Positions 9,120 through 17,889 of a stretch of 27,575 nucleotides of DNA are shown here, piece by piece (the first letter of the stretch is position 1; the number at the start of each line of letters is the position of its first letter). A model generated the notes under the pieces. The model was not told the origin of the DNA. It saw only the letters and a program-made list of their open reading frames with translations, and did no database searches. A program made the position numbers and the translations under genes. The stretch comes from DASRHY01 sp046765875 (lineage in GTDB: Bacteria > Actinomycetota > Actinomycetes > Propionibacteriales > Kribbellaceae): assembly GCA_046765875.1 (NCBI GenBank), contig JBKPSJ010000108.1, forward strand, positions 1 to 27,575, given 5' to 3'.

Positions 9120-9189
9120 GCCTGGGCACTCCTAGTAAGCGACGGGCCGCATCGTGCATCCCCGCGTCATCGAAGCCGTCGGTGAATTC

Positions 9190-11334
9190 TCACCTGGATC
9201 TGACGGGGACGTCGAGGCTGCCGTAGCGCTCCATGCGTTGCCAGCGCAGCCGGTAGCCGGTGAGCGCGGTGACTGCCGATTGGATGACCACGAGGTACAT
9301 CAGCTGCCGATACACGAATTGCTGCAGCGGGAGGGTCCACAGTGATCCGGCCGGTTCGCCGTCGAGCCGGAATGCGTACCAGCCCATCGCGGCTTGTAGT
9401 GCGAGGAAGCCCAGCCACAGTGCGATGATGCGTACCGGATCGAGGAACAGCAGCCCGTAGAGGGCGAAGATGTCGACCACCGGCGCGAGCAGTGGCAGCA
9501 GGCCCTGGAACAGCAGCAGGTAGAACAGTCCGCGGCGGCCGAACTTCCCGGCCTGGCCGCGCTGCAGCATGGCTCCGCGGTGCTTCCACATCGCCTGCAT
9601 GGTGCCGTAGCACCAGCGGTAGCGCTGCCGCCACAGTGCGCCGAGTGAGGCCGGAGCCTCGGTCCAGGCGATGGCGTCCTCCTCGTAGACCACCCGCCAG
9701 CCGTCGCGGCACAACGCCATCGTGAGGTCGGTGTCCTCGGCCAGGGTGACGTCACTGACCCCGCCGATGCGGCGCAGCGCCGTGCGCCGGAAGGCGCCGA
9801 CCGCACCGGGTACGGTCGGCATGCATTCGGCCAGGTCGAACAGCCGCCGGTCCAGGTTGAACCCGACGACGTACTCGATGTGCTGCCAACGGCCGAGCAG
9901 GCCTCTGCGGTTGCCGACCTTGGCGTTACCGGACACCGCGCCGACGCGCCGGTCGCCGAATGGCTGCAGCAGGCGCCGTACCGTGTTCGGTTCGAAGACG
10001 GTGTCACCGTCGACCATGACGACGATCTCGTACGACGCGGCCGCGATGCCGGTGTTCAAGGCGGCGGGCTTGCCCGCGTTTTGCTGGCGGATCACGCGTA
10101 CGCCGGGCAGCCGCAGTGATCTGACGATATCGGCGGTGGCGTCGGTCGAGCCGTCGTCGACGACGATCACCTCGACCGGTACGTCGGAGGCGACCAGCGA
10201 CCGGACAGCGGCCTCGATCCCCGCGGCCTCGTTGTACGCCGGCACGACCACGGTTGCCGGGCCGGTCACCGGCGGACCCCAGCCGCTCCGTCTGGTCCGG
10301 GCGTGCCGGCGTGCCGCGATGATCATCACCAGGCCGCGCAGCAGGCTGAGTACACCGGCGGCCACGAGCAGCCAGGTGATCACCGTCAGCAGGGCGTTGC
10401 TGACCGTCAGGGCTGCCACCATCGCGCGGCCCTGCCATCGCTCCACGGCGGACGCGGGCCGTACTGCGTCGCGGACGCCGATCGCATCGCCGATGGTGGC
10501 GAAGCGGTAGCCGCGCTCCTTCAGCGTCGGGATCAGCCGCGTCAGAGCGGCGACGGTCTGGGAACGGTCGCCGCCCGCGTCGTGGAGCAGGACGATCTCG
10601 CCCGCCGACCCGCGCGGTGTCGAGCTCTTGATGATCCGCGCCACGCCCGGGCGTTGCCAGTCCTTGCTGTCCAACGTGCTCAGTACGGTCAGGTAGCCGC
10701 TCTTGTGTGCCGCGGCGATGGCGGCCCAGTCGGCGTTTCCCACGTCATCGCTGCCCCCCAGGTACGGCGGCCGCAGCAACGACGTACTGATGCCGGCGGT
10801 GCCGGCCACGATCAACTGGCACTGCCGCAGTTCCATCGACCGGCGCCAGCCGGCGACCGCGCCGAGGTTCACGTGGGTGAACGTGTGCACGCCGATCTGG
10901 TGGCCCTCGGCACGGATGCGCCGCATCAGATCCGGGTGTGCCGCGGCCTGGGTGCCGACCACGAAGAACGTGGCCCTGACCCCGTTGGCATGCAGCACGT
11001 CGAGCACCTTCGGCGTCCAGATCGGGTCCGGTCCGTCGTCGAAGGTCAGCGCCACCGTGCGGGCGCGTGACCGTACGGTACGCGGCCCCGCCGACCCATC
11101 CGACCCGGCCGGATCGGCGTCGATGACAGGCCCGCCGTCGCGGATCTGCTCCGGCACCCGGTCAGCGGGGCCCGGCGGACGCGGGCCGCCGTCTGGTGCG
11201 GTACCGAACATGTGATGGGTGTAGCCGTGCAGTAGCAGTGCGACACTGAGCCCGGTCAGAGCGATGGTGAGTACGAGCCAGTGCGAGCGCAGCGGCACCT
11301 CGCGGGCCAAGGCGCGATGACGCGCGACCGTCAT
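9190..11334 (-). CDS. Bifunctional polysaccharide deacetylase / family 2 glycosyltransferase
   Basis: 714 residues, membrane-bound. A first membrane helix (about 18-37) is followed by an extracytoplasmic NodB-type deacetylase domain with TFDDGPD (D99, D100), metal ligands H150 and H154 in HTFTH, RPPYL at 188-192 and HDAGG at 251. Two helices at about 303-340 lead to a cytoplasmic GT2 domain: PAYNE 365-369, DDGS 393-396, DGD 442-444, EDTD 533-536 and QRYRW 570-574, the processive-synthase motif. Three or more C-terminal helices complete the membrane channel region. The set matches PgaC/hyaluronan-synthase-like enzymes fused to a deacetylase, comparable to Streptomyces MatB, so a partly deacetylated poly-N-acetylglucosamine is a reasonable product; this is inference. 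Its start overlaps the stop of the upstream gene. Confidence 0.9.
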   Translation of the reverse strand: MTVARHRALAREVPLRSHWLVLTIALTGLSVALLLHGYTHHMFGTAPDGGPRPPGPADRVPEQIRDGGPVIDADPAGSDGSAGPRTVRSRARTVALTFDDGPDPIWTPKVLDVLHANGVRATFFVVGTQAAAHPDLMRRIRAEGHQIGVHTFTHVNLGAVAGWRRSMELRQCQLIVAGTAGISTSLLRPPYLGGSDDVGNADWAAIAAAHKSGYLTVLSTLDSKDWQRPGVARIIKSSTPRGSAGEIVLLHDAGGDRSQTVAALTRLIPTLKERGYRFATIGDAIGVRDAVRPASAVERWQGRAMVAALTVSNALLTVITWLLVAAGVLSLLRGLVMIIAARRHARTRRSGWGPPVTGPATVVVPAYNEAAGIEAAVRSLVASDVPVEVIVVDDGSTDATADIVRSLRLPGVRVIRQQNAGKPAALNTGIAAASYEIVVMVDGDTVFEPNTVRRLLQPFGDRRVGAVSGNAKVGNRRGLLGRWQHIEYVVGFNLDRRLFDLAECMPTVPGAVGAFRRTALRRIGGVSDVTLAEDTDLTMALCRDGWRVVYEEDAIAWTEAPASLGALWRQRYRWCYGTMQAMWKHRGAMLQRGQAGKFGRRGLFYLLLFQGLLPLLAPVVDIFALYGLLFLDPVRIIALWLGFLALQAAMGWYAFRLDGEPAGSLWTLPLQQFVYRQLMYLVVIQSAVTALTGYRLRWQRMERYGSLDVPVRSR

Positions 11335-11834
11335 CCGGGAGTCTTGGTCGGTTTCGCGGTGGGACTGTTGCTGCGTCCCGGTGCCGGCGAGGCATGCGCG
11401 GTCGGCTTAGCGGTCTGGCCGGGCGGAGCGGATGGCTGGTTACCGCGGGTCGCCGTGGCCGTCGAGGCTGGCACGCTGGTCGGTGCGCCAACCGGTGCAC
11501 TGGTCGGCACCGCGGCCGGTGTACCGGTGCCCGGCTCGCCAAGAGTCGGCGAGGTGGTCGGCGGGGTCGGCCGCGGCGTCGCCGCGACGGTGGAATCCGT
11601 GGAGGCCTGCTCGACCGGATTCACCCTCGGCTGGGCCTTGCCCGGCGGACGAACCGCATCCGGCACGGGCAGGAACGGAGAGTGCACGGTCGGCCCGCCC
11701 AACAGCGTGCTGGCCAACAGGGCGACATAGCCCGCGACGGGCAGGACGAGCAGTACCGTGGCGCGTCGGGCGAACCTGCGCCGGCGGCCGGTCGGGTCGA
11801 CGAACACCGCGGACCGGCGGTGGGACGGTGTCAC
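11331..11834 (-). CDS. Membrane-anchored Pro/Thr-rich protein, partner of the deacetylase-glycosyltransferase
   Basis: 167 residues: a basic N-terminus (RRRRFARR), one membrane helix at about 26-46, then about 120 residues rich in Pro, Thr, Ala and Ser with no globular domain, resembling a wall-spanning stalk. It starts with GTG at 11834 and ends in a 4-base overlap with the deacetylase-glycosyltransferase start, so translation is probably coupled. There is no clear Shine-Dalgarno site, but a TACACT box lies 9 bases before the GTG, suggesting a leaderless message. Its role may be to organise the synthase at the cell surface; that is inferred from position alone. Confidence 0.7.
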   Translation of the reverse strand: MTPSHRRSAVFVDPTGRRRRFARRATVLLVLPVAGYVALLASTLLGGPTVHSPFLPVPDAVRPPGKAQPRVNPVEQASTDSTVAATPRPTPPTTSPTLGEPGTGTPAAVPTSAPVGAPTSVPASTATATRGNQPSAPPGQTAKPTAHASPAPGRSNSPTAKPTKTPG

Positions 11835-11843
11835 AGTCGCAGG

Positions 11844-11849
11844 AGTGTA
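11844..11849 (-). promoter_or_regulatory. Candidate leaderless -10 box (TACACT)
   Basis: TACACT on the minus strand, 9 bases before the GTG at 11834, fits the TANNNT consensus. I see no convincing -35 box. Confidence 0.33.
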
Positions 11850-12073
11850 GCCCTAGCCGAACCGCGGCGGAACATTGGATTGGCGGGCCGCCGCCATCGA
11901 CCCGACGGCGCGGCTCGAGCGCGATCGGGGTGAAGCGCACGTTCCGTCGACAGGCCGAGCGGCCCGGGCATACCGATCACGCTCTTCGGTTCGTCGCTGT
12001 CGACAGTGTTCAGCTCAAACGAACATAGGGTCCCGGGCCTCACGACCGGGGACACATGTGCCGGGTTCCTTGG

Positions 12074-12422
12074 TCAGATTAGGCCGTACCTGGCCGCGGC
12101 CTCGGTGACGGGTTGGTAGAAGGTGGTGCCGGCCGCTACGTCAGTCGCCGCTGCCGCCGGAGGTCAGGCCGAGGGCCTTGGTGCCGTCATAGAGTGGGCC
12201 GCCGGAGTCGCCGGGTTCGGCGCAGACGTCGGTCAGGATCATGCCGCGGACAGTGCCGCCGCCTTGGTAGCGAACCGTGACGTTGAGTGCGGTGACAGTG
12301 CCGCTGTGCGTGCAGTGTCCTGCGGTGAGGAAGTAGTAGGTAGTGCCGCTGACGACGTTGAATCCGAGCGAGCAGCGGTATTGCCCTCCGTAGATGGCAT
12401 CGCCGGCCGACACCAGCGGCTT
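12074..12422 (-). pseudogene. Remnant of a streptogrisin-like (S1 family) serine protease
   Basis: The mature domain of a streptogrisin is recognisable: AGDAIYGG, YRCSLGFNV, then YYFLTAGHCT with the catalytic His, and CAEPGDSGGPLY with the catalytic Ser. Three faults are visible. The segment between GHCT and HSGTVTALN is missing; in streptogrisins about 50-60 residues lie there, including the catalytic Asp. A TGA at 12143-12141 interrupts the end, yet the expected tail (GTTFYQPVTEAAARYGLI, stop at 12076-12074) continues one base out of frame; dropping one A from the TGA restores it, including the paired Cys. Finally, upstream sequence does not show the usual signal peptide and propeptide. It cannot encode an active protease. 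Confidence 0.85.
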
Positions 12423-13033
12423 GAACCGACGGTCTTGCGGTGGGGCTTCTGTGTTCGTGCACCGTATGGGTGCGTCAGTGTTCGCCACTTGGGCGTCGGC
12501 TGTTGCAGCGGTCTCGATGCCGTTGTCCTGTGGAAACAGTTGCCAGGTGCAATAGTCGGATATACCGTCGTTAGGTCTCGTTAATCGCGGGAGGCTCGGG
12601 GCGATTACGCGGCCGGTGCAATATCGCAACGAAGCGTAGCCGGGATGGGATTCCGATGCTGGTCGCGCCTTGAGGCAGGGGGGCCACAATGGCCGGTTCA
12701 TCGTGTGCAATGCCTGGGCTCGATGATGTCGGGCCGGTTGAGCGCGGTCCTCCGCGGCTGTTCCACGTAGCTGTCAGCCCCCGCCCCGGCCGCTTGGCTG
12801 CCGGCACCGGAGCGGGAGCCTTCGGGATCCGGCGCCCTGCTCGACAGCGGGGCGGCGGAGCCGTGTCTTAATGGTAGGGCACCGCGGGTTCACGGCCGAT
12901 CGAGGTTTGCAGACGTGACCGCGACGCCGCGGCGATGACCGCCGGCGGTCCTTCGATGACCACTCCGCTCCACCGTTTCGGACACGACCGCAGTAATCCT
13001 TTTGCGTGATCCTGCTTCGGAAGGGCAATTACA
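12423..13033. other. Region between the protease remnant and the Ig-like protein gene
   Basis: The minus-strand frame of the protease remnant stays open to 12710, but the translation (MHTMNRPLWPP ...) has no signal peptide or propeptide and is not convincing as protein. Downstream bases up to 13033 must carry the promoter of the Ig-like protein; I see GGAAGGG at 13019-13025 as its ribosome site but no clear promoter. Confidence 0.45.
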
Positions 13034-15163
13034 TTGAATACGCGAATGATGTCGCTTTCGCACAAGCGGGTGCGGCGACCATTGGTCATTCTGGCCGGTT
13101 CGGCACTCGTGCTGACCATGATGTCTGCAGCTCGGGCGAATCTGCCGGGCAGCTCGTTTGAAGGCAACGACGGCAACCTGGTCGTCAACACGGCCGGGAA
13201 CAAGGACTGGGCCAACGTATCGCCCCTGACAGTTGGCCTCGACAAGTTCTCTGACAAGACGGACAACGCGTTCGGGCAAGGCACCAAGGAAGACGACCCC
13301 ACGGTCTCGATCGTGAACGGGTCCATTCCGCCGAACAAGAACGACCTCACGCGCTTCTACGTTGCATCCGAGTTTGCTAGCAACAACAACTACCTGTATC
13401 TGGCCTGGGAACGCCTGGTCAACATCGGCAACGCGAACATGGATCTGGAGATCAACCAGAACCCAACCACCGGATTCACCGACAGCACCACCGGCACGAT
13501 CACGCTGAACCGCACCGCCGGTGACCTGCTGGTCACGTATGACTTCGCGGGCAGTGGCACTCCGACCCTCGGCCTGCTGACGTGGGTCACCAGCGGCTCG
13601 ACCAGCCAGTGTTTTGCCACCAACGCGTTGCCATGCTGGGGCAACCGGGTGGATCTCACCGGCCTCAGTGAGGCCGAAGGAGCCGTCAACACGACATCTG
13701 TGACCGACCCGATAGCCCCGAACGCTCCCCGCACCCTGACTACGGGACTCTTCGGCGAAGCGGCCATCAACCTGACCGCGGCAGGGGTGTTCCCACCCGG
13801 GACCTGCAGGGCGTTCGGCAGCGCATTCCTGAAGAGCCGCTCGTCGTCCTCGTTCCCAGCCGAGGTCAAGGACTTCGTTGCTCCGCGGCCGGTGAACATC
13901 TCCAACTGCGGCAAGATCATCATCCGCAAGGTGACCGAGAACGGTGACGCCACGTTCGGCTACAGCACCACCGGCGGCCTCAGCCCGGCGTCGTTCAACC
14001 TGTCCAACGGCCAGTCGCGCACCTACAGCGACGCCACTCAGGTGCAACCTGGGAGCTACAGCGTGACCGAGTCGACCATCCCGGCCGGCTGGACACTGAA
14101 GAGCCTGGTCTGCACCAACTCTGGCGGGGCCACTTCCTCCCCCAGCGGCCCAACTGTCAACATCACGATGGTGCCCGACGGCGTGGTCGACTGCACCTAC
14201 ACCAACCACATCAACCTGCATCCGTCGATCGCGACGACGTTGTCGGCGACCACCATCGAGGTCGGCGGCACCGTGCACGACTCGGCCACGCTGACCGGGG
14301 CCTCGGCCAACGCCGGTGGGACGGTGACCTACACCGTCTACACCGACAGCGCCTGCAGCCAGGGCGCGCAGAGCGCCGGCATAAAGACGGTGACCAACGG
14401 AGTGGTGCCGGACTCCAACGCGATCACCTTCAACCAGACCGGTGACTTCTACTGGCAGGCCGTCTACAGCGGCGACGCGAACAACGATTCGGCCACCAGT
14501 GTCTGCACCAGTGAACACCTGGTGGTGACCAAGAAGTCGCCGTCGATCGCGACCACCCTGTCGGCGACCACGATCGAGGTCGGCGGCACCGTGCACGACT
14601 CCGCGACCCTGACCGGCGCGACCGGGAATGCCGGCGGGACGGTGACCTACACCGTCTACACGAACAACACCTGCACCGCCAACCCGCAAGACGGCGGCAC
14701 CGTGAACGTGACCAACGGGATCGTCCCCGACTCCAACCCGATCACCTTCAACACCGCCGGTGACTACTACTGGCAGGCCGTCTACAGCGGCGACGCCAAC
14801 AACAACGGCGCAACCAGCGTCTGCACCAGCGAGCACCTCGTGGTGACCAAGAAGCAGCCGGCGATGGTCACAGCACCGAACCTGATCCCCAATGACGACG
14901 CGACCATCAGTGGAGCCTTCAACGCCACTGGTACGGTCACCTTCAACCTGTTCAGCCCTGCCGACTCCACGTGCGCTGGCGCTCCCGCGCTCACCCAGAC
15001 CGTGACCGTGAACGGCAACGGGACCTACAGCACAACCAACACGTCGTTCGTCGCGAGCACGCTTGGCACCTGGCGGTGGCAGGTCAGCTACAGCGGCGAC
15101 GCCAACAACCAGCCGACCACTTCGACCTGCGGCGTGGAGCGCTTCACGATCGCCAACAGCTGA
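13034..15163 (+). CDS. Secreted multi-domain protein with Ig-like repeats
   Basis: 709 residues. A signal peptide (KRVRR, then a hydrophobic run) is probably cut after ARA at about 35. Residues 36-290 form a beta-rich domain of unknown family. About 294-395 resembles a SpaA/prealbumin-like fold (GKIIIRKVTENGD, then GSYSVTES and an IPAGW turn). Then follow three Ig-like modules of about 100-106 residues at 397, 503 and 609, each with a VTYTVY-like strand, a Cys pair and a YSGDANN motif. No LPXTG anchor or C-terminal helix is visible, so it is probably released. The start is TTG at 13034: GGAAGGG ends 8 bases before it, while the ATG codons at 13046 and 13049 are too far from that site. It may act in adhesion or as a surface-layer component; function is unknown. 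Confidence 0.82.
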   Translation: MNTRMMSLSHKRVRRPLVILAGSALVLTMMSAARANLPGSSFEGNDGNLVVNTAGNKDWANVSPLTVGLDKFSDKTDNAFGQGTKEDDPTVSIVNGSIPPNKNDLTRFYVASEFASNNNYLYLAWERLVNIGNANMDLEINQNPTTGFTDSTTGTITLNRTAGDLLVTYDFAGSGTPTLGLLTWVTSGSTSQCFATNALPCWGNRVDLTGLSEAEGAVNTTSVTDPIAPNAPRTLTTGLFGEAAINLTAAGVFPPGTCRAFGSAFLKSRSSSSFPAEVKDFVAPRPVNISNCGKIIIRKVTENGDATFGYSTTGGLSPASFNLSNGQSRTYSDATQVQPGSYSVTESTIPAGWTLKSLVCTNSGGATSSPSGPTVNITMVPDGVVDCTYTNHINLHPSIATTLSATTIEVGGTVHDSATLTGASANAGGTVTYTVYTDSACSQGAQSAGIKTVTNGVVPDSNAITFNQTGDFYWQAVYSGDANNDSATSVCTSEHLVVTKKSPSIATTLSATTIEVGGTVHDSATLTGATGNAGGTVTYTVYTNNTCTANPQDGGTVNVTNGIVPDSNPITFNTAGDYYWQAVYSGDANNNGATSVCTSEHLVVTKKQPAMVTAPNLIPNDDATISGAFNATGTVTFNLFSPADSTCAGAPALTQTVTVNGNGTYSTTNTSFVASTLGTWRWQVSYSGDANNQPTTSTCGVERFTIANS
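14222..14857 (+). repeat. Tandem 318-bp coding repeat
   Basis: Copies begin at 14222 and 14540, exactly 318 bases (106 codons) apart, and encode nearly identical Ig-like modules beginning PSIATTLSATTIEVGG. Long stretches are identical at DNA level. The third module (from about 14858) is related but clearly diverged. Confidence 0.9.
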
Positions 15164-15190
15164 TCACCACATCCCCACCCCGCAGTGATC

Positions 15191-15216
15191 GGGGCCGGTC
15201 CTTCGGGGCCGGCCCC
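15191..15216 (+). terminator. Hairpin terminator of the Ig-like protein gene
   Basis: GGGGCCGG, 10-base loop TCCTTCGGGG, CCGGCCCC: a perfect 8-bp GC stem starting 28 bases after the stop codon. No T run follows. Confidence 0.6.
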
Positions 15217-15479
15217 GTCCACGCGCGTGACCAGGCGCCAGCACCGCCGGCGACCCTGGCCCACGGCGCGATCACCTCCGTCCTCGCTGGTCACCGCGAC
15301 GCGGCGGTACGCATCGAGCGAAGCCGGCAGGCCGCCCGCGACAACCCGATCGCTGCGGGCGTCGTCGAACCCGCGGCAGCCGTCGCGGCCCGTGACCACG
15401 ATCGGCTGGTCCCATTCGCGATCACCTTCGCGCAGCTCGGCTGCCTGTACCAGCAGCCCCGCACAGGCCGGCTCGCGGT

Positions 15480-15520
15480 CGGCTGAGAGGGGTGCGGCAC
15501 CGGGCGCACCCTCTCAGCCG
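15480..15520. terminator. Strong bidirectional terminator between convergent genes
   Basis: CGGCTGAGAGGGGTGCG (15480-15496), loop GCACCGGG, CGCACCCTCTCAGCCG (15505-15520). The 16 pairs are interrupted only by one bulged G. It lies 5 bases past the stop of the minus-strand gene ending at 15526 and can serve both directions. Confidence 0.8.
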
Positions 15521-15525
15521 CGCCG

Positions 15526-17232
15526 TCAACTCTTGAGCTTGATGCTCTGTGTGTAGGCGTCCTGGTTCGGCGTGTTGACACCTGGCCGGCCGCGGAAGTC
15601 GGTCCAGCACGGATGAATCCGCAAATCGGAGCCGATCGACACGGCCGAGTAGTCGCCGATGAACACACCCTGCAGCACGGTGCCGTCGGACAGCTGCGCG
15701 ACGAATTGAACCTGTGGGTTCTCTGACACGGTGGTGATCCGCTGCGTAGCGGCCCTGGTGAGGGACTGTGTGCCGGCGCCGGCCCAGTAGGCGTAGTCGA
15801 GGCTGATCCCGTTCGGGTCGTAGTGCCTCGTGTAGGAGGTGACCGCGACCTTCCCGTCGTGTGTCGCGACCGCGCTGAAGAATTCGTCTTCAGGGGTGCC
15901 GATCACCACCGGGCGGGACCACGTCTTGCCGTTGCCGGACGAGGAGACCACGTTGTCGCCGTTGGTCTTGACGGACCGGCCGGTGGTCGGGTCGTACTGC
16001 CCGTTGCGGTCGTCGGACCACGCCACTGTCAGCCTCCCGTTCAGCCGGTCGTACGTCAGCTGCGGGAAGCTGTTGAGGCGGAAGTTCTCCCCGGTCAGCG
16101 TGGCAGGGAAGTCGTAATTGGTATCGACAATCGCCTGGCTGAAGGTGTGGCCGTGGTCGGTCGAGGTGGCCACCACCGTGGCGTCACGATCGCCCGCGCT
16201 GTTGCAGGCCGCCGTCGCGCACACTGACGCCTCATACGCGACGTAAAGGTTCCCGTCGTTGCCGACCTGCGGGTTGGAGCCCTGGTCGTACGGCGTGACG
16301 CCACCGCTGAAGCCGTTCAGTGAAGGTGCGACCCTGACCGGCGTCGCGAAGTGCGCACCGAAGTCGGTGCTGGCCGACACCATGATCGGTGATTCGATGT
16401 AGTTGTCGTCGTTGTCGTACATGTACTTGGTCCACGTCACGTACACCGTCCCGCTGGTCGGGTCGGCAGCCATCCAGGGCTTGTCGTTGAAGATGTGTGT
16501 CACCGTGGGAGTGCCGTTCGAGTTGACCCCATCGATGGCGATGACCGACGGGCCACCCCAGCTCAGACCGCCGTCGTGGGACACGTTGACGACGATTCCA
16601 CTTGCCATCTGGCCGCCGAGCGGCGTAAAGCGGCTGAACAGCAGGCTGCCGAAGTAGACGGTGTTGTTCGGGCCGAAGGCGACGACCGGGTCGCCGGAGC
16701 CGTCGAACCAGTCGAAGGCGCCGACCCCGCCGCTCGTGTGTGTCACACCGGGAATCTGCACGTTGGCCCAGGTCTGCCCGCCGTCGAACGAGGTGTAGGC
16801 GAAGCTGGAGCTGTCGTTGCGATTCTCGCGGGCGTTGAACACGCGGTAGTCGTTCGCCCCGGCGACGATGTTGTTCGGGTTGCCCGGGTTCACCGCGATG
16901 GTGGTCTCGTTCTGGGCCGCGCTGCAGCCCTCCTGCGAGCCCACCGGAACAATCGTGTCGCCGACGATCTGATCGACGTTGGGTGCCGGGTCGGGATACG
17001 GGTTGGGCTGCCCGAGGAACGACTGGCAGAGCGCGGACAGGGCCGGGTCGAGCTCATCGGGCTCGTCATCCTCGGCGAGAACCTCCTTGAGCAACGGATT
17101 GTGAACGGCGGCGGCGTTCGCCTGCGTTGGGGGCGTCGCGGACGCCGGGGCGGCCAGCGTCACCAACGCAAGCGAGCCCACCAGGCTGATCACACCAACA
17201 ACCGCGGACCGACGGATGATTGATGGCCTCAC
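15526..17232 (-). CDS. Secreted Asp-box (sialidase-like) beta-propeller protein
   Basis: 568 residues with a signal peptide cut near ASA (32). Five Asp-box motifs (S-x-D-x-G-x-[TS]-W type) mark propeller blades at about 148-155, 218-225, 288-295, 357-364 and 431-438; the last is SGNGKTW, where Asp is replaced by Asn. Such BNR-repeat proteins include exo-alpha-sialidases and other glycan-binding or hydrolysing proteins. I do not see a clear FRIP motif, so sialidase activity is not assured. The start is GTG at 17232 with AAGGAG 7 bases upstream. It faces the Ig-like secreted protein across a shared terminator; both act outside the cell. Confidence 0.85.
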   Translation of the reverse strand: MRPSIIRRSAVVGVISLVGSLALVTLAAPASATPPTQANAAAVHNPLLKEVLAEDDEPDELDPALSALCQSFLGQPNPYPDPAPNVDQIVGDTIVPVGSQEGCSAAQNETTIAVNPGNPNNIVAGANDYRVFNARENRNDSSSFAYTSFDGGQTWANVQIPGVTHTSGGVGAFDWFDGSGDPVVAFGPNNTVYFGSLLFSRFTPLGGQMASGIVVNVSHDGGLSWGGPSVIAIDGVNSNGTPTVTHIFNDKPWMAADPTSGTVYVTWTKYMYDNDDNYIESPIMVSASTDFGAHFATPVRVAPSLNGFSGGVTPYDQGSNPQVGNDGNLYVAYEASVCATAACNSAGDRDATVVATSTDHGHTFSQAIVDTNYDFPATLTGENFRLNSFPQLTYDRLNGRLTVAWSDDRNGQYDPTTGRSVKTNGDNVVSSSGNGKTWSRPVVIGTPEDEFFSAVATHDGKVAVTSYTRHYDPNGISLDYAYWAGAGTQSLTRAATQRITTVSENPQVQFVAQLSDGTVLQGVFIGDYSAVSIGSDLRIHPCWTDFRGRPGVNTPNQDAYTQSIKLKS

Positions 17233-17329
17233 AGCAGATCTCCTTCCTCACGGGCTGTCACGCGCATTCTGCGCTCGGCCTATGTGACTGTCCATGAGTC
17301 GATGCCGGCGATCACCAGCCCTAAGAACG

Positions 17330-17734
17330 CTAGGAGCCGGGGTCCTCGACAAGGCGCCGGTGCAGTTCCTTGGTGAGGAAATGGATCTGCCGGGTGATCT
17401 CGGTGTTGGTCTTGAGCTCGAGCTCCTGCTCGTTAAAGTCGTGGTCGGCCTTGGCCTGCTGGAACGAGGCCTGGCGGTTCTGCCCGATCATGACGAAGGT
17501 CGACAGGAAGATTGCCTCGAGCGAGACGACGAGGGTGAGCATCGGCCAGGGCTTGGACTCGAGCCAGATCATCCAGACCGCGAACACGAGGATGTGGATG
17601 TAGACGAACCGCATGGAGCCCGCGTACGCCGTGATCGCGTCGGCGATCCGTATCTGGAGGTTGGCGGCCCGCTGGGCTTCGCGTTCGAGGACGGCGGGGT
17701 GGTGCGGTCGGCGTTCTGCCGGAGTGCTGTCCAT
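17330..17734 (-). CDS. DUF1003 membrane protein
   Basis: 134 residues. A cytoplasmic N-terminus (NLQIRIADAITAYAGSM) precedes two membrane helices at about 41-60 and 64-84, separated by a short loop with KPWPMLTLVVSLEAIFLSTFVMI, then a charged C-terminal helix of about 45 residues. This is the DUF1003 layout: the AD.I....GS.... helix and the YPF/KPWP...LN..LS..A.F...I motif. Function is unknown; the family is predicted to be inner-membrane. The ATG at 17734 has an excellent AGGAGGT site. Confidence 0.88.
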   Translation of the reverse strand: MDSTPAERRPHHPAVLEREAQRAANLQIRIADAITAYAGSMRFVYIHILVFAVWMIWLESKPWPMLTLVVSLEAIFLSTFVMIGQNRQASFQQAKADHDFNEQELELKTNTEITRQIHFLTKELHRRLVEDPGS

Positions 17735-17869
17735 CTGACCTCCTAGCCCGCGGGCTCTGACCGGTGTCCTACGACTTGCGTATACCAGCCGCGCGCGCCG
17801 CCGACCAGCGGGCTGCTGACGAGGGGGTCAGCCACCGCGGCCACAAGCAGAACGCTCACGTCCTGATCA

Positions 17870-17889
17870 TGACGGGGAAGCTTCCGTCA
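17870..17889 (-). terminator. Candidate terminator hairpin at the end of the response regulator gene
   Basis: TGACGG, 8-base loop, CCGTCA. On the minus strand the hairpin begins with the TGA stop codon itself (17889-17887). Confidence 0.35.

Larger units (their letters stand above)
15164..15525. other. Convergent intergenic region with two hairpins and a possible gene remnant
   Basis: Between the facing genes are two hairpins (15191-15216 and 15480-15520). A plus frame at about 15220-15486 reads like protein near its end (AAAVAARDHDRLVPFAITFAQLGCLYQ) but has no ATG, GTG or TTG in a suitable place and its stop falls inside the second hairpin. It is either a truncated remnant or chance. Confidence 0.45.

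Noticed and set aside
7848..9185. Long plus-strand open frame of 445 codons
   Set aside because: It runs antisense to two better minus-strand genes with Shine-Dalgarno sites, and its translation is low-complexity Val/Gly/Arg.
12850..12905. tRNA-like stretch with a D-arm-like TTAATGGTAG and a T-arm-like GGGTTCAC
   Set aside because: The two arms are adjacent with no anticodon stem between them and no acceptor stem pairs, so it is not a tRNA.
12890..14836. Long minus-strand open frame of 648 codons
   Set aside because: It is antisense to the Ig-like protein gene and mirrors its repeats; the composition is a shadow of high-GC third positions.
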